A stretch of 64,000 nucleotides of DNA from Rotaria sordida (lineage: Eukaryota; Rotifera; Eurotatoria; Philodinida; Philodinidae), in the NCBI GenBank assembly GCA_905250125.1, contig CAJNOL010000839.1, forward strand, positions 4,559 to 68,558, read 5' to 3'. Below are positions 34,941 through 49,098 of the stretch, one piece after another. A program made the position numbers and the translations under genes. The notes under the pieces were generated by a model that was not told where the DNA came from, did not search any database, and saw nothing but the letters and a program-made list of their open reading frames with translations. Within the stretch, counting starts at the first letter, position 1, and every line of letters begins with the position of its first letter.

Positions 34941-37900
34941 TCAATCTTTGCTACTAGTGAATGTTGTTGCATACAATGTTCCTTGATAAGCAATACCATT
35001 TAATTCAATTGAAATAGTTATTGATTTTTCATTTGATTGTTGTTGATCAAGATTATTTTCTATAAAAAAAAAAAAAAAATTATGATATCAAAATTTTCAA
35101 AAATTTTATTTCATTACCTTTAGCTATAATTTTTAATTTACTAACTGGTGATAATAATGATGAATTATTATTATTATTATTATTTGTTGTCACTGGTGTA
35201 AAACATGTTGATCGAAGATTATTTATTGATGTAATAGATTTTTTTGAAAATGAATTTATATTATCATCATTTTGTTGTTGTTTAGAAAATGATGGTGATA
35301 AACTTCGTTTAGTTATTGTTGATGAACGTTCAAATAATTTATTTGTTGGAATAATTGATGTTGGTGATGATGATTGTAAATGATGATGATGATGATCATC
35401 AAATGAAGGAATTCTTGGTGTTGATGATTGGTCAATTGATGAATGATTACCATCACGTGATGAAGCTGCTGCAGCTGCTAAAAAAAATGGATGTGATAAT
35501 GCAGCAGCAGCAGCCATAGCTGCATGTTGCATAGCTTCATGTCCATGATTAGGATCCACTAAAATAATAAAGAATAGAAAATATTTATATCTATATAAAT
35601 TAACAAAAATTTCTAACATGATCGATGTGCAAGTGGACTAGTAAGAAAGGCACTTGTTGATGTTGGTGGTGGTGGTGGTGGTGGTGGCATTATTTGTGGT
35701 GGTGAAGAATATTCAAATGCATATGATGGTCGACGTCCTTCACGTCGATTACCTTCTTAAAAGAAAAAAAAGCAGAAATAAAAAATATACATACATATTC
35801 TCATATCTATATTTTTAATTTACCAATTGCTGCTTGTAATTCACCTGGTGAACTTAATTGTAATTTTTCACATTCATATGGATATAAATATTTCATATAT
35901 CTTAATAGAAAAGTAAACGAAAAAAAAACCCGAATAATAATAATAATATAATACTTCTGTCCATTATCATTAGTCTTTTTTTCTTTTCTTATAATAATAA
36001 TAATAATAATAATAGGAAACAAACGGCATTGACACGCTAAGTTGAGAATTAATGATGGTGCAAGTATTCTTTTTCTTATTCTTTTTCCATAGAAATATGC
36101 CAGAACAAATTGATCTCTTATCGTTTATGTTCGAGACATTGACATATGATAGACAACAAATGCCAAGAATATTTACTCAAATAAAAAATACAAATCTCTT
36201 ATGAGAAAAATCTTGACTTTGGTATTCATCTAATAGAATTTATTAGTTCAATACATGATATATGTCAACACTTTATCTAATTATTAAGGGACAAAAAAGA
36301 ATATATAAAGAACAAGTCTCTTGAGAGTATGTTGAATTATATAAAGAGATCTATCGAATGATATAGATCGATTATGGATATCTTTTATAATAAGTACTTA
36401 TATATTTGATCTGAAGACGAGAAAGATAATTTGTCTTGGAAAAAAAAAAAAAAAGAATCTCGAATCATTTAATTCATTAATCAAATAAATAGACAAAAAA
36501 AATGATTCTCTATGAAATTGATTTCTAAATAAACATATTAATATAATGATATATATATATATACATACTGTGTACGTAGAGTAAATGCAGCACTAGTAAT
36601 CGAACTTGGTAAATTAAGACCTTTCGTCACTTCTCGCCATAATTTCTTGTTAATAACTTCGACGAGACCGCCTTTTCCAACAACCAAACGAAATAATTCA
36701 TCTATAAGAAAAAAAATAAATCTCTTATTTATCTTTCTCATCATACATATTAAATATTCTTTTTACATAAATCAAGAACATGTTTTGCCATGATAGGAAT
36801 TCGATTAACAGGAGTACCTTGAATATAAAAGAAAAAGAGAAAACAAGATTTCATCTTATTTTCAAGTATAGAATTCATCAAAAAAAAAAAAAAAACAATC
36901 GAACAAACAAATACTTTCATTTTCAATCACCTGTCAAGAATAAGAAAGATATATTCATATATGATTTCAATCATTCTTTTGAACTTCAAAACCGACATAC
37001 TTCCGTTAACAGTCAAATGTTTTGTTTTATTATGATATATTGATAATAATTTCAAAAAAAAAAAAAAGAGAACATATTCTTTTTTTTTTCTTACAATCAA
37101 AATCATCTTATATTATTATTGGATAAAAAATTTCTTCCAATCAAAAATCAAAAAAATCTATTTATTTAGTTCTTTTCTTTTTTCTTTTTTCTTAATTAAA
37201 TACTTACCACGTTTTTGCATGAATGCAAATAAATCATCGAGAAATTCTTTACGTTTTGGTTCGTCAGATAATTCATAAAGCTAAGAAAAAAAAAAGAGAA
37301 AACTTGTTTCATTAAACTAATTCATTCACTACGGACAAGACAGGAAATTCATTAATAATAATTTTTCTGCATCTCTCTCCCGAAATGACTCTAATCGAGC
37401 GTATATACAATGATGATTTGTTTATTTGTCTCTATATATATAAAGAAAGAAAGACTATCTTCTTTTCTAACTTGTAATTGTGATCGATGAAGCTTTTTTT
37501 TTTTTTTTTATAGACACACAAGTGTTCGACCGTCTTTCTGCTCGATTTGACCTTCTTTATATATATTGATAAGAATGAAACGAACTTCATCGTTTAATAT
37601 TCTTTTAGTACATAGAAAAAAGAAAAACGTGTCTTACATATAGGATAAGAAATAATCTTTAAGCTGATTTTTAGTTTGACAGCAGCTGGATATTTCTTTG
37701 TGATTTAATTGAAATTGAATAGTCCATAAAAAGAAATCTTTTTTCCTTAAGATGCTCATTTTTTTTTTTGCTCGTCAACCATCTGCCTCGAAACAATGCA
37801 ATTAGTAGCAAATGATCGATATTGCCTCGAGCTGTTCTTCTTCTTCTTCTTCTTTATACAGAAACATACAAGAACGCACGCGTGCGCGACATTCTATTTG

Positions 37901-39989
37901 ATGATCAAGCATTTTTTCTTTTTAAGAAAAAGAATCAGCAATATATATATACAAGTCCCAATGAGACTAATTGTTGATCCAAATACAGAAGCTCATCAAT
38001 AATCTAAAGATGCACATATTTATAAATGAGCAAAACTAATGTGTCTTTTTTTTTTTCCTTTTCTTCGAAAGCAATTAGTTGATATGTATATATGACTGAC
38101 ATGGATATGTTCTGCCTTTAATGTAAACGATAAATTGATCATCAGACAAAAACTGACCGGCCTTAATCGGAAGAAAATTAGTCTAAAGGGATAGTTACAA
38201 GCTAAACAACAGCTGCAAGATCATAAACGTTTTTTGATGGATAGAAACTTCTTATTGTTATATAAACCTGATGAGAAAGATACGAACAGAAATGTCAGTC
38301 GAGTAACATCGATCACAATATCTGATTGTAATATACTTCTCAACGACACACACAATAGTTATACATATATATATATATATATATATAAATATATATATGC
38401 AGAAATAGAAAAAAAAATGAGAATAAAAACAGACGCCTAGCTTCTTTTCTAACCTTCAGCTCGATAATTATTTTCCGATCTAATCAACTGAGATGATGTG
38501 TGTATGTTGATATGCCAGACTATCTAAGCAATATATATATATATATATAAACTTTTTTTTTTTGTCTATTCTGACAAAGAATTTTAAATAATCAATCTTT
38601 TTTTTCTGCCTCTAATTACCTTGTCAATAAGTAATAAGCAATGTGTGTGTGTGCGTATTCATACAGATGGTCAACGTTCCCGTCCTACTTTTCTTTTTTT
38701 TTTTTTAGATTAATTTTCTGTGAATGTTTGCCTTGATCTACCTTGTCTATGAAACACTATTGTGTAAAATAAAAAGAAGATAGATGTGGTTTTGATTTCT
38801 CTGTCTTCAATAATAGATAAGTGTTTCTATTAAAGAGAAAATAGATGAATGAGTCTTTGTTACATCCATCTCTTATGGCAACCCATCTACTATATACATA
38901 TACCAAACATTTCAATTAATTATTGCCTCAAAGCTATCAATAATACTCATTCTATCTACAAAGAGTGAGCGAAACACATACACATACACACTATCCAAAT
39001 GATGTGCAAACAGAAAACAAATAAATGATAGATCTTAATAAAGATAGAAATAGTTAGACTAAACTTAATTGATTTCTCGTCAATCAAATATTTATTTACC
39101 TGACGAAATTGTTCTTCAAATGTCCTAAAAGAAACAAAAAAGAAATGTTAAGTAAAAATGAAAAAAAAAACATTAAATTTTTACCATTCAGTTGTACTTC
39201 CAGAATTTGATTGATTACCACTATCATCTGAACTAGGTGATTTTGGTTGTTGTTGTTGTTGATGTTGTTGATCAGTTGTAGTAGTTGATGGTATTGGTGG
39301 AATAAGTAATGATGATGATGATGCTGTTGTTGATGGTGTTGTCCATGGATATTGATGAAAATTATAGGGATTTTGTTGTTGCTGTTGTTGTTGTTGTTGT
39401 TGTTGTTGTTGATTATATAAAGCAGCTGCTAAAAATCGATCTCGTTCTTCTTTTGATAAACGTGAAAATGTTTCATCATTATTTGTTGAATTTATTTGTG
39501 AAAATAAACGTTCACGATCTTCAGGTTTCATACTAAATGCTTGTGTATAAAGAAGAAAATTTCTATGTGCTAACCAACGATCTTCATAATCTTTAAGTTC
39601 TTTAGCAAGACGTTCACGATGACGTGTATAATCAATAGTTGATGTTGTTCGATTAACAATTGATTGTACAATTGGTGTTTGAATTGATGAATTATTTATT
39701 GAATTTTCATCATTTATTTTTGATTTATCTTCATTATTATTAACAGGAGATTTTATTGTTCGTTTATCATCTGTTGTACTAACATTTGAAAATTGATCAT
39801 CTTCATCATCATCAATTGTTGATGATGATGATGCTGATGATGATGATGGATTATTTTTTGGACCATCCGTATTCTATATAAAATGTTTAATTGATTAATA
39901 TTTAAAAAAAAAAATTTTTTTCTTTTTTTCTTCTAAATACATACTTTTAAATGAGGAAATTCATTGGTTTCAGCACGTAAAATTTCCAT
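34941..39989 (-). CDS. ARID3: ARID3-type transcription factor (dead ringer/Bright), ten exons
   Basis: Exons from the 5' end: 39945-39989, 39185-39873, 39100-39124, 37208-37280, 36767-36817, 36569-36701, 35824-35900, 35618-35755, 35118-35558, 34941-35059; all junctions are GT-AG and in frame, giving 596 residues. The DNA-binding ARID domain (about 246-365) includes EEQFRQLYELSDEPKRKEFL, FMQKRGTPVNRIPIMAKHVL, GGLVEVINKKLW and SSITSAAFTLRTQYMKYLYP. The extended NRREGRR tail of the ARID3 class follows. The last exon carries the REKLES-type end (ITISIELNGIAYQGTL), used for self-association and nuclear shuttling in ARID3 proteins. The long second exon encodes an acidic/serine-rich N-terminus with a glutamine run, and exons 8-9 carry proline and alanine runs. 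Exon 3 is a 25-nt microexon. It is a nuclear regulator binding AT-rich DNA. Intron 3 (1.8 kb) and intron 6 (0.67 kb) are long; the rest are mostly about 60-70 bp. Confidence 0.95.
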
Positions 39990-42431
39990 TGTTCTCTATT
40001 CTTTGTTGTTTTTTTTATGTTATAGTATGTGCTTCATATAATAATAATCTATACAAAATTAATCAAAAAAAAAAAAAATCTGTAGCTAGAGAAGAATAAA
40101 CGGATGCGCTCTCTTGCGCGCATGACCAAAAAAAGTGGATTGCTCTCTCTCCCTCTCTCTCTCTCTCTCTTGTCTTTTATTATCCGTTTTTCTTGTCTTT
40201 CTCTCTCTCTCTCTCTCTCTCGTACTCTTTTTATTCTCATTCTCAACGAATCCAAATTAAGCAAGAAGGGAATACATACATAGACACATGCTACCAATAT
40301 CATGAAACAGTTTATATCAAAAACAAAATTAATCTATTCTCTTTTCTTTCTTTATATATACTGTATTTGGATTCGTCCGATTCACTAACAAAACGAGCCA
40401 TCCGATTTGCTGAATTTCTCTCTTATTCTTTTGCTATTAGAGCATAATAATAGAAAGAAATAAGAGAAAAATACGATAGGAAGAAGAAAGAAAGAAAAGA
40501 GAGGTGGAAGATTAACGTTGACGTCTAGTTGTTAATGTCGATTATACAGCAACGTTATTGCTAGCTTGACGACGAACGATGATGAGTATGATATGATATG
40601 AAATGAATGTAAATGATAATAGTAGGGCAAGCAAAAGACATGGCAAGGCAAGGCAAAAAATCATCATCATCATTATTATTATTATTATCATGCAATAACT
40701 GACAGACAGATACAGAAAGCTTCATGTACCCATTTCTTTCTCATAGAAAAGATTGTTACAATCAAATCTTAGTTTGTATATATATATATATATATGATAG
40801 AGAAGTATTGTCGACAATGTTATACTAGATTGCTTCTTATAGTCGTATGTATGTGTTGTTATTTGCATTCAGTCGGGAGAACATCAATTTAGTAGACAAA
40901 ATTACACATCATTTTTTTCTTCTTCTTCTTCTCCTCCTCCTCATTCTATTTGTCTTACATGATTAATCAACCAACTTATCTTTACATTATAATTATTAAA
41001 AGAAAAAAAAAAAAAACAATCAATATGATTTGTTAAGATAATTATTAAATTAAAGTTATTATAATCAAACAAATACATATATTCAATGTCATATATTATC
41101 ATTAAAATAAAAGAATTGTTCTTTCCTACCGACATAATTTATATAAACATTGATTATCCCTAGGCGATCATCATTAACAATAATAACATAAAGTAAAAAA
41201 CAAAAAAAAAAGAAAAAGAAGAAGATTGATGTTATTACTGATAGTTTGAAGTTTAGAATTGAGTTATTCTTAAAATAAATTGTTCATTTATTTTCTATAA
41301 TAATTAATATAAACTTTTTCTTATTGACTTTTATTTTTCATTTATATATATATCTAATGAAGTTTTAACATAAACATTGATCTTTTTTTTTTGGTATTAT
41401 ATTAAAAATATGATTATATTTAAAAGATTTTCTTCTATTAAAAGAATGTTACAATCTATTTAATGAGAAAAAAAAAATAATACACTTAACTTTGATTATA
41501 TGTAAGAATGTTAAATCATAAGAACAAAATATGTAGATTATACTTTGTAGTAATATGAATATGTTAGTTGTCTTATCATTTAACTCAATAGAATGTTAAA
41601 TACTTTGTAAATGATATTCAATGCATTCTATTATATTTGATTTTGCTTTCAAGTCATTGATTTTGTTTTTAAGATAGATAAAAATATGCAATAGAAAAGA
41701 AAACAACAAACGTAATATTCATGAGAGAAAGATTTCGTTCTATATTTTTAGATTATTAAAATTTATTTTTAATTTTTACTCTATGATCTATATTATAAAA
41801 ATAGAATGTGAATATTAGAAACCATCTGTTCTGAACTTTTGTTATATCCGAATCGAACAAATTCTAATAATCATCGGCAGAATTAATATTGATAGTTTCG
41901 TTGCATTCTCATTCCATCTCGAATATCCGTATTTTCTACTGAACAGAAAAATATTTATGATCGATAAATCATATTTCATTATTACACATGATTAAGCTTT
42001 TTTTTTTTTATACACTATATGAAAACATCGATAGAATAGAATCATTGGTTTCAAACTTATAAAGATCAAAATATACTAAAATTTTTCAGTTAAACAGTCT
42101 AGAAAATATCATTTTCATTCGACAAAAAAAAAACCACATACATTATAGTTATAAATATTCATTAATACTCAAGTTATTTTAACCACATTAAAGAATGTAT
42201 GACTTGTTTATTAATAAACCATGAAAACTAGTTTTTTTTTTTTGGTGTTTGTTTTAATCGACTTTTTTGTCGATTAGAATGAAGATGAGAAAAAGAAAAA
42301 AAAAGACAAACAACAACTAGACATAACAACACACACATACACAGAGAATTATTTTATTTTAATGGTTTTTTTTTCTTTACAAAAAAAAAAAAAAATCTGA
42401 ATTAAGCCAAGATATGAAAAATTAATTAAGA
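39990..42431. other. Intergenic DNA between ARID3 and ISWI
   Basis: Both neighbours are on the minus strand, so this holds the ARID3 promoter and the ISWI 3' UTR. A (CT)n microsatellite lies at about 40140-40225, with (ATC/ATT)n near 40660-40690 and (TA)n near 40780. No gene seen. Confidence 0.5.
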
Positions 42432-45400
42432 TCATTTCTTTTTCCGTTTAGCAGGTGAACTATTTGATGCAACTACAAATGCGTCAGGCTTACGTTTTTG
42501 ATTACCATTAACCTATAATATAGAAAATTAATTAAATAATAAAAACTAGAAAATAATAAACCTTTGCAATCGGTGTTGATTGAGAATTTTGTGATGAATT
42601 AAGTGTATTAGTATTTTTTGATGATGTACGACCTTTTTTCTTTTCGGCACGTTCACGTTCTTCTAATTCTTGATTTTCTCGTTCGACAAAAGTTATTAAT
42701 GTATTTAAACGTCGTTGTAATTCCTAAATTTAAAAAAGAAATTAATTAATTTCATGAATAATAATAATATTTCAAAAACACAATACGAACAATTGATGTA
42801 CGTGATTTAAGAAACCAATCAAAACGAAATTGTGGTGATTGTCGTATAGCATAACGAAGTTCTTCATAAACATTTTCTTTATCAAAACCAAGTTTATGTA
42901 ACATACAAAGAAGAAAACGATCTTCTTCTTCAGTATAATTTTTGCCTTTATTTGTATTATATTGAATACGTAATTGATGAAATGGTGCTTTATATCGAGC
43001 CATCTAAATTATTAAATATAATATTTAAATATTTTCATTTAAGTCTTAAAAAATATACTTTTAGTATTATATAACAAAATATACTGATTTAAGAATTTTT
43101 ACAAAGGGAAAATATCCTCAGCTGAATTCTCACTTTTGAGTTCATAAGTTATCTATACGTGAAACTCGCTGCGGGTTCATGAAACATCAAACGGATAAGT
43201 GTTTATAGTCTATTGATTAAACGTTAAGACAGTTTAATTGCATTTCAGATCGATGTCAACAAAAATGAATATGTCATATATATAGTTTTTTTTGAGATAA
43301 TTTGTTTTGTAAGTAGACTAGATAGTTGGGTACTTTCAATAGGTTGCTAAGAGTTCAATATTTCGAATAGGACACATATGTTGTTGTTGAAAACTTCCGG
43401 CAAAAATTCGAATGACAATTAAATAAAAATTGTCTAATTCAATTGTCTTGAAAAAGTCGTCCTATTGACCCGAAATTGAATAAAAAGGCCGTATCTTTTC
43501 AACCGTATTTCCGTTTCAAGATTAGTTAGTTTCATCAAATGCTTATCGTTCAAAATGAAGAATAATACAAAATAGTATCAAAACCAGGGTCAAGTCGAAC
43601 TCGATTTCAAATATTTCTATTCCAGATTTTATATCTGATCAACAAGTAGATTTACTAATTTTTCTTTGGAAAGAATAATCATTTTACATATTAAAATAAA
43701 AATTCTTGAAACATACTTTAGCATCAAGTGCTTTTTTAATACTAATTCGTCGATGAATTTTTGTTTCACCACGTTCAATTTGTGCCATAATACGTTCAAC
43801 ATCAGTTAATTCATGACAACGATCCCAAAAAACTCTTGCATATGACATAACTTCATCAGGTGTTTTACCTTCAACATCACGACAAATAGCATCTAAATCA
43901 TCTCGACCATATTTTTCATTTGCTTTAATAAATTGATTAAAATCACGTTTTGTCCAATTACAAAAACCTTGTTGAAGTAATTGATCTTTTTCATATTGTT
44001 CATCTTCATTTAATGATTCAGCATCATCAATTTTTTTTTGTTCTTCTTGTTGTTGTCGTTTACCTTCTTGTTCATCTAAATCAGGATCACGTACAGCTTT
44101 ATAACCAATTGATTTTCTATATGCATATATTTCACGATCAAGTAATTCAAATAAACGTGGAGGAAAAAATTGAAAATCTTGTACATTTGGTTGACGTGGA
44201 GGACGTGGTGCTTTTGGTGCACGTGGTTCACTCATACGTAATGCTTCACGAAAATATGCATCAACTGCATAATTTGCTTTACGTTCTCGTTTTGGCGGCT
44301 AAAATAAAACAAAAAAGAAATATTTAAAAAACAAAAAATTAATTTTTTTTTTTATAATATTTACTTCAATCCATTTAATACCAAGTGTTGATGATTGTTT
44401 TTCTCGATAATCTTCACCTTCAAATTTATATATTGAACCACCACCAGCATCTGTTCCATCACCGGTACCACTTGTATTTGGACCAGTTAAATTTTCATTA
44501 TCAATTGTAAATTTTCTTAATTGACTTTCACCTAAATTTTCATATTTTTCTCTTAATTCTTTTGTTTTTTGTTCACCTTGTGCCAAAACAAGTTCAATAT
44601 CAACATCTAATTCATTTTCACCTTGTTTTGATGAAAATACATGTGTAGCACCATGTCGAATCATAGATAACATTTCATCTTTATCTAATTTTGTTGCTGC
44701 TTCTTGTAAACGACCTTGTTGGATAACGACATGATCAAGACGTAATTTCATTTCAGCACGTTCAACAATACGTTCTTCAACAGTATGTTCAGTTATTAAA
44801 CGAAAAACACGAACCTAACAAAAAATAAATTTTGTGAAAGGTTTTTATCATTAGATAACAGAACATAAATGTATGGAAAAATTTGACTGATCAGTAATTG
44901 ATCGATAGAAAAAATTGTTCCCTTTCGATCTATGCAAGGTCAAGCTCGATCGTTTGCTTCATTTAGAAGCTATATGCATTTTTCTGAGATCGGCCAGGTG
45001 ATGTTCTATCACCCTTAAATAGGTTACCATACGGAGTAATTAACAATGTTGACGAGGGAACATTCCCAACTGTCATATCGCTTTTGAGTCGATGCATATC
45101 CCAATGATCTATGAATGCTCTGCAAAAAAAATTGTGCTACTAGCTTAATATTGCATTTTTACTGTATGTATAATCGAAAAGCGGTGGTCCCCTTCGGGAA
45201 AACTGAGTTTCGAATTTCAACTTGAAACTTTATACAGAGACAGATCTCAATGAGAATAGTTTGTTGTGAAAGTTTCAGATCTTTTGACTGCTCCTAATCA
45301 GAAATAAGAATATCGGAATCTGCCAGTGTGAATAAGCTATTTTACCATAGCTGTATCTTAGGATAGGAATAACGAAAACTTTCATAATAAACTATTCTTG

Positions 45401-48400
45401 TTAAGACCTATCTCAATGCAAAGTTTCAAGTCGAAATTCGAAACTTATTTTTTTCTTAAACATATAGTAAAAATACACAATATCTCGGCAGTAATAAGCT
45501 AGCGACACGAACTTTTTTCAGAGTAATTATAGATCATTAGGGTCTACAGGATGCGCATACGCTCGACTCAAAAGCGATGTGACAGTTGAGAATGTTCGCT
45601 CATCAGCGTTGTCAATCACTCCCTATTGTGACTGAACATCACCTAACCGATCTCAGGAAAATGTATACAGCTTCTAAATGGAGCAAACTATCGAGCACGG
45701 CCTTGCATAGATCGAAATGGAACAATTTTTTCTATTGAATTCGAGTTATTCGACTCGTCTTCGATTTTCAAATGGATAGTAAATTTAAACAATAACTAAT
45801 ATGATATTTTACCGTTTTAGTTTGACCGATACGATGAGCACGATCTGTAGCTTGTAAATCAACTTGTGGATTCCAATCACTATCATATAAAATAACAATA
45901 TCAGCTGTTGCTAAATTAATACCTAAACCACCAGCACGTGTTGATAACATAAATACAAATTTTGTACTATTTGGACTATTATATGCATCAATAGATGATT
46001 GTCGATCTTCATGTGATGTTTGTCCATCCAAACGACAATATTCAAAATTTCTCCATATACAATAATCTTCTAATATATCTAACATACGTGTCATTTGACT
46101 AAATATAAGTACACGTGAACCTTGTTCTTTAAGTTTAATTAAAAGTTTATCTAATATAATCATTTTTCCACAATTATCAACTAAATGTTTATCAGTTGTA
46201 TATGGTGGACCAGGTTCTGCACCATCGAAAATATCTAAAAATGAAAATAAATTATAATTTAATTCAAAATCTATATATATATATATTGACTTTTATCTTA
46301 CATGGATGATTAGCACATTTTCGAAGTTGCATAAGAATATTTAATAAACGAATTTTATCAAGTTTACCACTTGCACTATTTAATATATCAATATCTTTCA
46401 TTAAAATTTTTGTATACCATTGTCTTTGTAATGGTGCTAAACCAACATAAAGTTTGGTTTCAATTTTTGGTGGAAGTTTTTTTTCAACATCACTTTTTAA
46501 ACGTCGTAATAAAAATGGTTTTAATATACCATGTAAACGTGTAACAAGATCTTTATCATCAGCTAAACATTTTTGTGTATCAAACCATGCATTAAAATCA
46601 TCAGCTGAATCAAATACATCAGGTAAAAGAAAATTTAATAATGCCCATAATTCATGTAAATTATTTTGTAATGGTGTACCAGTTATTAATAAACGATTAC
46701 GTGATTTAAGTAAACGTACCATTTTACTTAATTTTGATTGTTCATTTTTAATACGATGTGCTTCATCAATAATAACATAACACCAATTATATTTTTTTAA
46801 AATAGATGATTCACGTAAAACAATTTCATATGATGTTACAATAACATCCCAACCACCAGGTTCAATTTCATCATGTATTATACGATTACGTTCGTCTTGT
46901 GAACCAATTAAACAAACACTATTTAATGATGGTACCCAACGTTTTAATTCATTCATCCAATTACGTAATGTAGATTTTGGTGATATAACTAAATGTGGTA
47001 CAGATTTTCGACATAATTTCATATAACCAACTAATGATATGGTTTGTAAAGTTTTGCCAAGACCCTAAAAAAAATAAGTAATAGAATTTGTACATTCACA
47101 GAATGAACAAGCAAAAATATATATATATTTTTTTTTGTGATAGATTCGAATCAAAGAAAAAATTCAATTCAGTTCGATATAGTGCAAGACAAAAGTTTAA
47201 GTGAAATTAGTTTGTCATTATTTGTTTGCATATAATGAGGTACGGGTCTGATTCAAATAGTGATGTGGATGGTATGAGAGGTCAGCTACATGATGTATTA
47301 TAGAATGAGACTCCGTCTACCTATATGGATATTTTATAATAAAGAAAAATTTTTTCTATGAAAAAACAGCATTAAGTACCTTTCAGTATTTCGCATTTCC
47401 TAACCAAGAGATTTATGCAAAATAAAAGATTTTTTCCTGGAGTCGATCTTTATCTCTCAAACTTGGTCTTAGTGAGAATAGTTAGCACTTTTCTCCTATC
47501 AAAATAATTAAGAAAGAACAGCTAGTTGTGTTTTGTGAAACTTTATTTCAATAAGGTGGACGTGAAAAATCAGTGATATTCGAACTCTAAATATAACATT
47601 TTGTTCAGTTTTGAATGGTCTTTCCAATGGGGTATAAAACATTGTGATAAGAGGGAGTTTGTAGGAGGTAATTTCACTTTTTCCGTTTTGCTGACTATCC
47701 TCCCTAAAACCAAGTTTGAAAAGTGAAGATCGACTCCAGAAAAAAATCTTTTTTATAAACTGATAGAGCGTGAAATACTCTATCGATTGATATAATTTTC
47801 TTTTATTTTAGCATAAATCTCTTAGTTAGAGAATGCGAAATATTGAAACGTACCTAATGCTGTTTTTTCATAGAAAAAAAAAAATTTTTTTTATTATAAA
47901 ATATCCATATAGGTAGACGGAGTCTCATTCTATAATACATCATGTAGCTGGCCTCTCATACCATCTACATCACTATTTGAATCAGATCCATACCTCATTA
48001 TGTGAAAAAATTATACTGAAAAACTAATTTCATTTAATCAAAGTTGACATTTTGTTTATTGTCTCTTTTTCTTTAATTTATTCTTTGCAACCGAAAGGAA
48101 AGATTTTTTTTTTTATTACAAAACTTTTGACTAATTTACTTAGACCTATTATATTCCTTATCGTTTTAATTCAAATATGCTATTTGTACTTAATTAACTA
48201 ATATAAAAAAAATCTTAGTTTGAAGTTGTAGGAAAGAAAAAATGATGTAATATATTTATTTCTTATACCATTTCATCAGCAAGAATTCCATTGATACCAT
48301 TTTCATATAATGATATCATCCAATTAAGACCACGAACTTGATAATCACGCATTTCACCACCTTTGACATCTAAAGATTTTCGAGAAAAAAAAAAAAATTA

Positions 48401-49098
48401 TTTTTTCAAAATGAATTTATTTTTTAAAAAACTTACACCATGGTGATTGATCAAATCGTGTTATTGAATTAAGTTTTTCAGCTTCTTTTGCATCACTTAA
48501 TAATTCAGCATCTTCTTCTTCTTCAGTCATACGATGACGATGACTAATGAGAAAATAAAAATTTTTAATTCTTTTTTGTGACAAAAAATACATACTCTCC
48601 AGTAGTAGTATTAGGATTTGATGAAATTGGTTTTTTAACTTGTGTTTTCATTTTTAAAGGTGACGTTGGACCACCACCTTTTGCATGTTTATTAAGTTGA
48701 CCATCTTGAACAAAATGTGAAAAAATTTCTGTTTGTTCAAGTAAATAATTAAATCGTTTAACTTGATCTTCATTCTAAATGATACAACAAAAATATGAAT
48801 TTAAACATTTTTTTTGGTTAATCTTTACCAATCGACTTTGAAATGCAGGATCAAGAACTATTTCAGGTTTTTTAATTGGTTTCTTTTTTTTTGTTGTATA
48901 TTCTTGATCAGAATCTTCGTCATCTTCTTCTGGTAACTCATCAACACCACCAAGTTCTTCTTCAAGTTCATCAGCATCTTTTTTTTCTTCAAGTTTTTCT
49001 TTTTGTCTTTTCATAACTGCTGCTCGTTTGGTAGGTGTTATATTTTCCGACTCACTTTTATCATTGGTTGTATCCATTGTTTCCTCAGTGTCACTCAT
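42432..49098 (-). CDS. ISWI: ISWI chromatin-remodelling ATPase (SMARCA1/SMARCA5 type), eleven exons
   Basis: Exons from the 5' end: 48829-49098, 48596-48774, 48437-48543, 48269-48369, 46302-47064, 45813-46234, 44365-44814, 43717-44298, 42791-43003, 42562-42723, 42432-42512; all in frame, 1109 residues (family about 1000-1050). An acidic N-terminus is followed by the AutoN-like [12 protein letters not shown] at about 150. The SNF2 ATPase has its Walker A split by an intron (DEM|GLGKT, 217-224), DEAH at 319-322 and [13 protein letters not shown]. The helicase C half has [12 protein letters not shown] and [15 protein letters not shown], and the HAND-SANT-SLIDE DNA-binding end includes [12 protein letters not shown] and [12 protein letters not shown]. 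It slides and spaces nucleosomes in the nucleus using ATP, usually with Acf1/BPTF-type partners. The tail beyond SLIDE is long and basic (KRKKK). Intron 9 uses an unusual but in-frame GTTCGT donor. Introns 4 and 6 each contain a foldback element. Confidence 0.97.
44905..45740. mobile_element. Foldback element in ISWI intron 6
   Basis: Arms of about 400 bp (44905-45310 and about 45325-45740) pair imperfectly (roughly 80% by eye), sharing AGAAAAAATTGTTCC, TTCGATCTATGCAAGG and CATCGCTTTTGAGTCGA-type blocks. Non-coding. An inner segment (AATTTCGACTTGAAACTTTG) is shared with the element at 49989-50594, so they are related. Confidence 0.78.
47232..48002. mobile_element. Foldback element in ISWI intron 4
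   Basis: The ends ATAATGAGGTA(C/T)GG(G/A)TCTG and its complement pair; arms of about 220-380 bp include TAGACGGAGTCTCATTCTAT and AACAGCATTAAGTACC-type sequence. The intron is 1204 bp, against about 50-70 bp for the small introns of this gene, and the element explains most of the excess. Confidence 0.8.

Noticed and set aside
34742-34999. 85-codon minus-strand ORF overlapping the ARID3 3' end
   Set aside because: It is in another frame from the last ARID3 exon and is largely low-complexity 3' UTR.
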